NCBI GenBank assembly: GCA_044356835.1
Contig: JBIKVK010000125.1
Coordinates: 1 to 9,416 of the forward strand
Source: SYIM01 sp044356835
GTDB taxonomy: Bacteria > Pseudomonadota > Gammaproteobacteria > Burkholderiales > Burkholderiaceae_E
Direction of reading: 5' to 3'
DNA: 9,416 nucleotides
The translations under genes were made by a program, and so were the position numbers. The notes under the pieces are model-generated. The model saw only the letters and a program-made list of their open reading frames with translations. It ran no database searches and was not told where the DNA came from. Below are positions 1 through 9,000 of this stretch, one piece after another; the first letter of the stretch is position 1, and each line of letters starts with the position of its first letter.

Positions 1-3000
1 CGTAACCCTGCTGATTTACGACATCGCTCCCGCCCTGTAGATAGAGGGAAAGCGAATTGCCGGCCGTGGCCTCGGATGCATCGTCGCTGAGGCGTCCCGT
101 GACCTCGTCCCGACCATTGATCGCGCCGAGAATCTCCTCGATCCCGCTGAAGCGGTCGATCCCGGCTTCGCCCATGACGCTGACCGTACCCGCAGACAGG
201 TTGATCAGCGTGCCGGACGTTCGGGAGTAATCGATTCGGTCGTAGTCGCCAGCGGTACTCGACAGCCAGGGCAGTCGCTTCTGCTCGCCACCTTGGAGCA
301 GGTCTGCGCCAGCTCCACCATAGAAACGGTCGTCGCCCGAATCGCCGCGTAAGGTGTCGTCACCACTTCCGCCCACGAGGGAGTCGTTGCCCGTATCCCC
401 GATCAGCAGGTCGTCGCCCGTGCTGCCAAACAGGAGATCAGAGCCACTCGGTCCGATGCTTGGGCCGAAGGCGTTGATCAAGACCCCGAAATCGCCATCT
501 GGATCACTATTGTCGCTGTAGTAGATGTCCTCGACGGAGAACCTGATCGCCGTCGCTCCCGTGGGTACCGAAACACGGGTCACACCCGAGACGACGGAAA
601 AGTCCTGCGCAATGTCGGTGACCACCTTCGCGGACGATCCCTGCGCGGGGGTTGTCCGGCCGAGGAAAACCGCCGGAGCCACAGCCTGGCCGCTTGCATC
701 GACAAACAGGGCCACCAGGGATGTGCTGGTGTCGGTGTGCTCAACGCGGGTGCCTGGGCGGTAGTCGCCCTGCCGGGTCAAAGCGAGGATGCTGCCGACC
801 GACGCGCCGACCGACGCCAGGGAAACCTCGGTGGCAGGGGAGGCCGGGTCCGCGGGCGAGGTCGCGTTCTTGTCCGACAGCCAGGTGCCCGCCGGATTGA
901 TCCTGGCGAAAGTACCGCCTTCGAGCGAAAGCTCACGACCGTTATCGTCGAGTTCCAGTTTGGCGGCATTGACTCCGCTGAGCAACAGCGTGAAATCGGC
1001 TCCGGCGACCGCGTCACGCCCCACGTGAACTGCAGCGCCGCCGGCGACCGCTTCGATACGCAGCTGGCCGGCGAGCAGCGCAGCCGGCGCAGAATTCACC
1101 AGGGTGACCGGCCCGTCGAACTCGATGACATCGCCCTGGCTGAAATCGGTCAGCGTATCGGTCTCGGGCGAGGCCACCGGCGCGCTGGGCGGCTCCAGGA
1201 GGCCCAGGGCATCGATGTACAGGGCAGGCAGTAGGTCGGACTGGCTGGGCAGGTCGATGGAGAACACAAAGGCATCGTCGCCGCCGCCGCCGCTCAACGT
1301 GTCGTTGCCAAACGCGCCGATCAGGAGGTTGGATGCCGCATCGCCCCTCAGTACGTCCCCAAATGCGCTACCCACCACCGCGCGAACGTTTCGCAAAGTG
1401 TCGTTGCCCGCCGAGCCTGAGGCGGATCCCGCGGCCAGATCGACCGTGACCGAACCCAAGGCCGACAGGTAAACTGCCGCGCCAGCGCCGAACACTCCAC
1501 CATCGAGCGTGTCATCACCCTGACCGCCGACCAGGAAGTCGACGACTTCTCCATGATCCGAAGCGCCGGCCTGGAGCGAATCGTTGTAGCTGCTGCCGGC
1601 AACGACGATGTGCTCGATACCCGCCAGAGTGTCGATCCCGCCAAGGCCGTCGGGCTGGCTGCCCGAATAGCTGCCTGTCACGGTATCGAAACTGGCAGTG
1701 ACCGAGAATAAGACCCCCTGGGTTGCACGCGCGAACGAGTAGATCGCTTCGTCTTCGAGCCCCGCACCACCATCCAGACTATCGCTACCCGATCCTCCCC
1801 AGAGGGCATCGCCGTCGCCCGAGCCACCCAGCAGGGTATCGTCGTCTTCCCCCCCTGACAGGGCATCGGCGCCCGAGGCGCCCTCCAGCAGATCGGCTCC
1901 GGCATTGCCGTAAAGGGTGTCATCACCCGACTCGGCGCTCAGCGTATTGGCAAGGGCATTGCCGGTGATGCGGTCGTCGTAAATGCCGCCTCTGATGTGC
2001 TCGATGTTGCGCAATACGTCGACGAAGCCTGATCCGTCATCGAGGGCCTTGCCGCCGTCGATCGTGAGATCGACCAGGACCCCTGTTTCAGCGACATGGT
2101 AAAGCGCCCAGTCAATACCGCCGCCCCCGTCGAGCGTGTCGGCTCCTTTCCAGCCTGTAATCCGATTGTCCGTGTCAGAGCCGATGATGACATCGTCCCA
2201 GTCGGATCCGTTGACTGCTTCGATATCTTTAAGCCGATCGATGTCGCCCCAATTGTCCCGAGCCCACCCGTTGAAAACACCGAGTGCGACTGGTGTCGCC
2301 GCGAGTACGGTCGATGTCCGGGTCGCTGCATCAACCTGCACTGCGCCCAGGTCCACGATGACGCCCGTTGTTTCGGGCAGGCGCGTCGCCCGGTAGACCG
2401 CGGTGTCGAAGCCGGCGCCTCCATAAATCGAATCGGCGCCGCGATTGCCCTGGAAGTTGCCGCCGGTGTTGCTGGCGATGAGCACGTCGTCAAAGTGGCT
2501 GGCTTCGATCCGATCGACATCGATCAGGGTGTCCGCCGAGCCCCAGCCGTCGTCTGTCACCTGGCCGACGCTCAGGCCCATATCGACGCGAATGGCCTGC
2601 GGTGAGCTCCAGTACCCCACGATATCGAACTGACCGGCGCCATCGATCGTGTCGATCCCCGCTCGCGGCTCGAAGACCTCGATCGGATTGGGGCCGATCA
2701 CGCCGCCTGTGCTCCCTCCGGTGAGGCGGTCCGCGAAGTCCGTTCCGGTGACTCCGTTGACGCCCGTGAAGGTCGTCCGGCCCACCGTGTTTCGATACTC
2801 AGGGGAGTTGCGGGTCGCATCGTCGGTGAGCAGCGCGTCGACAATGCCCGCGCCGAGGTTCGCGTCGATGCCGAACATTGCCTGTGTGTAGCTCAGGCGC
2901 GTGTAGCCATTACCCGTGACGAGGTCGTTGCCGCCGCTGGGCGTGTACCAGTTGTTCTTGCCCTGCCAGCCCGCCCCGATACCGCCCGCGTTGACCGAAG

Positions 3001-6000
3001 TGCTCGAAAAGCCTGTCGCGACGTAGATGTCGTCGAAGAAGGATCCGCTGATATTTTCGACGCCTCGAAGCGTATCGGTGCCTGACGAGGTGCCGTCCGC
3101 GATATCGCGGACGATGCCATTGGCCAGATCCACCTCGATGCCATTGGTCGAGCTGCGGTAGTTCGCACGATTGGAGTACTCGTCGCCAAAGAAAGTGTCA
3201 TCGCCGCCCTGACCCCGGAAGTCATAGATGCCGTTTCCGGCATGCAGGGTGTCATTCCATGGGGTTCCGAAGACTTCTGCCACCCCGGAGAACCGGATCA
3301 GCCCGTGCGCGGTGGTCGAGCTGAACGAGGCTTTGAGATGGCGCAGGTCCATGCTGACGAGCCCGTCGACATCGAGGATTCGCCCGTCAACCTCGAATCC
3401 CCGAGCATCGGCCGGAGTCGCACTGCCCGATGTGTTGACCTCGGTGATCAGAAGAAAGTTGCCATTGCCGCGAATGACGTCGTTGCCGCCGCGTGCCGTG
3501 ACAATAAAGTACGAGGTACGGTCTTGGGGGTCGGTGAAGTAACCGAGATGGTTCAGTCTCGCGCCCGTGCCATTGATCGTGTCGGCCAGGTCGGAGGTCT
3601 GAAGGTACATGACGTTGGTGAGGGTATCGCTGCCGGCGGCATAGCTTGCGCTGTTTGCTGAGCCCGACTTGGCCCCGGTGCCGGCGCCGTAGCTCACATT
3701 GGCGACGTTCCCCGTCCAGTCCACGCTGATGCCGGTCTCGGACCACCCGTAACCGACGATGAGGCCGTCCGCCCATCGCTGGCCGATCTGGTAGGGGGTT
3801 TGGGTGACGGTGTCGCTGCCGCCCAGGCCCCAGAAAAAGAACGACGCCCCCTGCGAGGCGGTGCCAATCACGGTGTCAGACTTGGCGGTACCCCACACTT
3901 CCTCCACGTTCACGTAGCGGTCGGTACCTGCGAGCCCCGACACCAAAATCGAGCGGTCGGTCAGATTCAATGCGATTCCGCCCGACGCGTCGCGGTAGAT
4001 GAGCCGGTCATAGTCGTCGCCCACGTTGGGAACTGTCAGGCGTGAGGGCCAGGGCATGCGAGTGGAGTAGCCGCCCCCGTCGATCGATTCGGAGCCAGCA
4101 TCCAGGCCGAGATAGAAGCGGTCGGCCCCGAGTCCGCCGTCCAGCGTATCGTCGCCCGAACCACCGGTGAGCGAGTCGTTGCCTTCGAGGGTCGAGATCA
4201 GGTCCCTGCCCCCCAGGCCGTTGATGGAGTCAGCGCGCGATGTACCCGTCAGCGTATCGTCCCCCTCGGTAGCGGCCGACCACACGAACTCGCCCCAGGT
4301 GCTTTGATTGATCAATTGGATGCGGCTGGGATCGGCCACCCCTTGAAGGCGGATGGAAATATCAGCACCTGCGGTGCTGTTGGTGCCGATGTAGAGCGTG
4401 ACCTCGTTGGGGCCAGAGCTCTGCGCGACCGATTCGCCGGACACCAGGGCCGAAGGCTGTACGCCGCTCGACATGGACTTGGGCGCCCAGTTCCAGACCC
4501 GAATCGCGTCGCCCGTGTTGAAGTCGGTGATGACGTCAGCCGTTTGATTCAGGTCAACAGACACCAGACTGTCGGTGTAGGTCGGGTCATAGACGAAATA
4601 GTCGTCGCCTCCGCCCCCGGTCAGGGTATCGGCGCCCTGGTTGCCCCGAAGTTCGTTTTCGCCCGCGTCGCCTGTCAGCCGATCGGGTTGACGGCCGCCC
4701 TGAATATCAACGCGTTCGATGTTTCGGAGCGTGTCGGAGGCCCCCCCCGGTTCGGTTTGCACGTAGACGCTGATTCCCGGCACTCGGGCCGACGCGAAAG
4801 TGACGGCCTGGTCCCAGCCAAACCATCCGTAGGCGACCGTGTCATACCCTGCGCCGCCATCGATCGTGTCGGCTGCATCGCCCCCATTGGCATTGGCCTG
4901 AATGAAGTCATTGCCCCCCAGCCCATCGATCGAGTCCGCGCCCGTCGAGCCGTGCAACCAATCGTTCTGGGGGCCGCCCGTGATGGTGTCATCTCCGGCG
5001 TTGCCTGCAATCCAGTTACGGAGGGCGGGATCACCGACCACCCGATCGTGACCGGCGCCGGCATTGACCTGCAACTCCTCGATGTTGCGAAGAACATCGG
5101 TTCCCCCCGCGGGGTCTACCTGCAGCCCGCTCGAAGCCGTTGCCGTGAAGCTGATCGTCTGGTTAAAGCCGTTCCGGTTGTAATCGTATCGGGCGATGTC
5201 GTAGCCAGCACCCCCATCGAGGGTATCGGAACCTCCGTCGAAGGCACCGCCGATGACGACCGAATCGTTGCCATTTCCAGTATCGACCCGGTCGTTCCCG
5301 GGGCCTGCATCCACGGCGTTATCGTCGCCCGCACCCGAAACGATGGTGTCGTTTCCTTCCAGGCCCGCGATACTGTCCTTGCCCCCCAGCCCTGAAATCG
5401 AGTCCCCGAGCGGCCCTCCCGTGATTGAGTCGTTACCCTCGGTTCCGACGATGAGTTGCGAGGAAAGTCCGTATAGAAATTCGCCGCCCATGCCCCCGCC
5501 ATACGGGCGCACGACGAACTGACTGGAGCCGAGTGAACTGCCTGCTTCGCCTTTGATCCGGAGGGTGATGTCGGCACCAGCCGCCTGATTGGTACCGATG
5601 TGGAGCGTGAGCTCTCCGGCGTCGGAGGTTTCGATGACCGCCTGACCCATCTGGAGGCTGTCGGGCGCCAACCCGGGCAGCAGCGCCATCGGTGTCCAGT
5701 TCTGAATGCGGATCGAGTCGCCTGCACCGAAGTCGGCGATCAGGTCTGCGGGCTGCCCCAGATCAGTCGGGACGCCGTTATCGAAACCGGCGGTGTCGTA
5801 GACGAAGACGTCGTCTCCGCCGCCGCCCATCAGCGTGTCCGCGCCCTGATTGCCGCGCAGTTCGTTTTCGCCCGCATCCCCGCTCAGTGAATCGGCCTGC
5901 CGCCCGCCCTGAATGTCGATGCGCTCGACGTTCCGGACGGAATCTATGCTGCCTTCGGGTTTGGCCTGTAGGTAAATCGAGTTTGCAAGTGATCGGGCCG

Positions 6001-9000
6001 AGGAGAAGACGACGGCCTGATCCCATCCGCCCCAGCTGTAGGCCAGAATGTCATATCCATCCCCCCCGTCGATCGAATCGTTGTCATTGACACCGAAGGA
6101 ATTGCCCTGAATGTAATCGTTGCCGCCACCGCCGGCCACTGAGTCCGAGCCCTCCCACCCTTGAAGCCAGTCGTCCCGACCGCCCCCAATCAACGTGTCA
6201 TGGCCCCCGTTGCCGGAGATCCAGTTCCGCAAATTTGCGTCGCCCACAATCCGGTCGTCACCCGGGCCCGCATTGACTTGAATTTCTTCGACGTTTCGCA
6301 GAAGGTCCAGGCCTCCAAGGGGGTCGCTCTGCGTACCGCTCGATGCAGTTCCGACGAACGACAGGGCCGGACTGAAGCCGTCCCAGTTGTAGTCATAGCG
6401 CACGACGTCCCAACCATCACCGCCATCGATTGAGTCTGAGCCGCCGTCGCGCGAACCGCCGGCGGTGATCCGGTCATTGCCCGCTCCGGCATCGACCGTG
6501 TCGTTGCCGACTCCTGGGTCGACGTAGTCGTCGCCTGCCCCTGCGGAAATGAGGTCGCTCGCCTCGAAGGTTTCGATCAGATCACTGCCGCCCAGGCCGA
6601 CTACCGTGTCGGCCATCGGACCGCCGGTCATCGTATCGTTCCCCTCGCTGCCTGTGAGGTTCTGGGCGGGCAAACCATAGGAGATTTCACCCCATCCGTA
6701 TTCGGGTGATCCGTGCCTGCGCAAGACGAATTGCTGCGGATTGAGCGCGGTCGCCGATGGCCCCTTGAGTCTGATGGCAAGGTCGGCGCCCGCGACCAGG
6801 TCCGTGCCAACGTGCATGGTCAATTCGCCATTGCCTGAATTGACGACGACGACCTGGCCAGACTGGAGCAATGACGGCTGGGCCGTTGGCAGCAGCGCCT
6901 GAGGTATCCAATTGAAGATGCGAATCGAATCGCCGGAACTGAAATCGGTGATGAGATCGGGCGCCTGGTTCAGATCGACCAGAGCACCGTTGTCGCGGCT
7001 GTTCGGGTCGTAGGTGAAATAGTCGTTGCCGCCGCCGCCCGTCAGCGTGTCCGCGCCCTGATGGCCACGCAGCTCGTTTTCGCCTGCATCACCGATCAGC
7101 GTGTCCGCAGCGCGGCCGCCATGGATGTCCACCCGTTCAATGTTTCTGAAAACGTCGTCATTGCCGCCGGGCTCCGACTGGGTGTACTCACCGAACTGCG
7201 GTTGTCGGGAGGAGATGAAAGTGACCGGCTGGTACCACCCAAACCAGTTGTATGCGACGGTGTCGAAGCCTGGGCCACCGTCGACGGTGTCGGCGTCGGA
7301 GCCGGTATTGCCCGGCACATTGGCCTGAATGTAATCGTCGCCGTCCAGACCCAGCACCGAGTCGGCGCCGTCCCCGCCATCGAGCCAGTCGCTTTGAGCG
7401 CCGCCGGCAAGGCTATCGTTCCCGACATTGCCGAAAAGCCAATTGCTCAGGTGGACGTCGCCGGTAATCCGGTCGTGCCCTGATCCGCCACTCACCTGCA
7501 GCGCCTCGATATTGAGCAGAACATCGACCCCCCCCAGGGGATCGGTCTGGGAGCCGCTGGACACCGTGCCGACGAAGACGATCGCCTGATTGACGCCGTG
7601 CCCGCTGTATTCATATCGGGCGGTGTCGTAACCGTCACCGCCATCCAGCGTGTCGGAGCCGCCGTCCTGCGTCCCGCCGATGATGACCGAGTCGTTACCG
7701 CTGCCGGCGATGACGACGTCGTTGCCCTGTCCGGGATCGACGTCGTGATCATCGCCAGGGCCTGCGTTGATCGTGTCATTTCCGCCGCCGCCCAGGATCG
7801 TGTCGTCCGAGTCACCCCCCGAAAGGGCATCCGGGCCCTCATGGCCGAAGATCTGGTCGCGTTCGCTCAGGCCAATATCCGGGCCGACCAGGCGCACCAG
7901 CACGCCGAAATCGCTATCCGGATCGGTGTTGTCGCTGTAGAAACTGTCCACCGCCGAGAACCGAATGGCGACGGCGCCGGCCGGCACCACCACCCGGGTC
8001 ACGCCCGAAACAAGGGCGAAGTCGTCACCGATATCGGTGTGGCGTCCAGAAGCGGCAATACCCGTATCCGCGCCCGCGAACACCGGGGGGGCGATGGTTT
8101 GGCCGTTTGCCCCGACAAACACCGCCACCATCGCCGTGCCGTCGTCACGCGCTCCCTGAGCGCCTCCCCAGGCGAAGTCCCCCTGGCGGGTCAGTGCAAT
8201 CGCGGAGCCAACGGACGCGCCGATCGTGCTCAGCAGGAACTCTGTGGGTAGTTGCGCCGGGTCCAGCGGATTCGGGGACGTTGCGTCGGCGAGCCAGGTC
8301 CGCGCAGGGTTGACCTTGACGAATACGGACCCCTGAACCGATGGCTGCGTGTTCAACGCTTGGGCAATGCCGTTTGCGTCGTAGCGTTTTGCGAAGACTC
8401 CGGAGCCACCGCCCCAGGAGACGACGAAGCCCCCGTTGGACAATGCCGCGACCTGAGGCATCTGCTGATCGCCGTCCACCGTGTCATTGACCAGGAACTC
8501 GGACCCCACCTTGGCAAGGTTTTGGTCGAAACGCTGACCGTAGACGCCCCAGCGATCCCCGTCCTGATAGTTCGAGTTCCAGACGGCAACGAAGCTGCCG
8601 TCCGAGAGGGCGGCGACGCCAGGAAAGCGCTGCTCATTTTGCGTGAACGTGTTGGCCGTTGCACTGGCCAACGTCGCTCCGCTGGAATCGACCAGCGTCA
8701 GTTTCACGTTGTCGGGCGAGTAGGCGCCTGTGACAAACTGGCCACCGGAGCCGATCGCGATGGCTGGATCGTAGTTGCCGAGCGGGCCGGCAACGGCGGT
8801 CGTCGCACTGTCACCCTTGATTACTGCTTTCGTCGTGGCCAGTCCGTACCAGACGGCGGCAATCTTCCCATCGGGAAGGATTCCGATCTCCGGGCTGAGA
8901 ATCGACCCCCAGCGATCCGATCCGTCATCCAGTTGCTGCTCCGGTCCGGCCGTAACGAGGCCGGCCGAAACCTCGAAGGTCTTGAACCGGATGGAATTCG

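Noticed and set aside
467..910. Catalytic domain such as a protease or lipase between RTX blocks
   Set aside because: No HExxH, GxSxG or similar active-site motif is present; the segment aligns with the LecA-like domain at 7886-8326.
1939..2520. 193-codon minus-strand open frame in another frame
   Set aside because: It overlaps the RTX gene out of frame and translates to a Ser/Thr/Arg/Ala-rich low-complexity product typical of a frame shifted from GC-rich RTX coding.
4304..5395. 363-codon plus-strand open frame
   Set aside because: It is fully antisense to RTX modules 2-3 and the following block, has no recognisable domain, and its internal repeats mirror the minus-strand modules.
4283..7867. 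Direct repeats about 1.2 kb apart considered as a mobile element or CRISPR-like array
   Set aside because: The repeats are in-frame protein modules with diverged third positions; there are no terminal inverted repeats, transposase, or short identical repeats with unique spacers.
7598..8251. 217-codon plus-strand open frame
   Set aside because: It lies antisense to the first LecA-like domain and module 1 and its translation has no known domain; the minus-strand frame explains the sequence.
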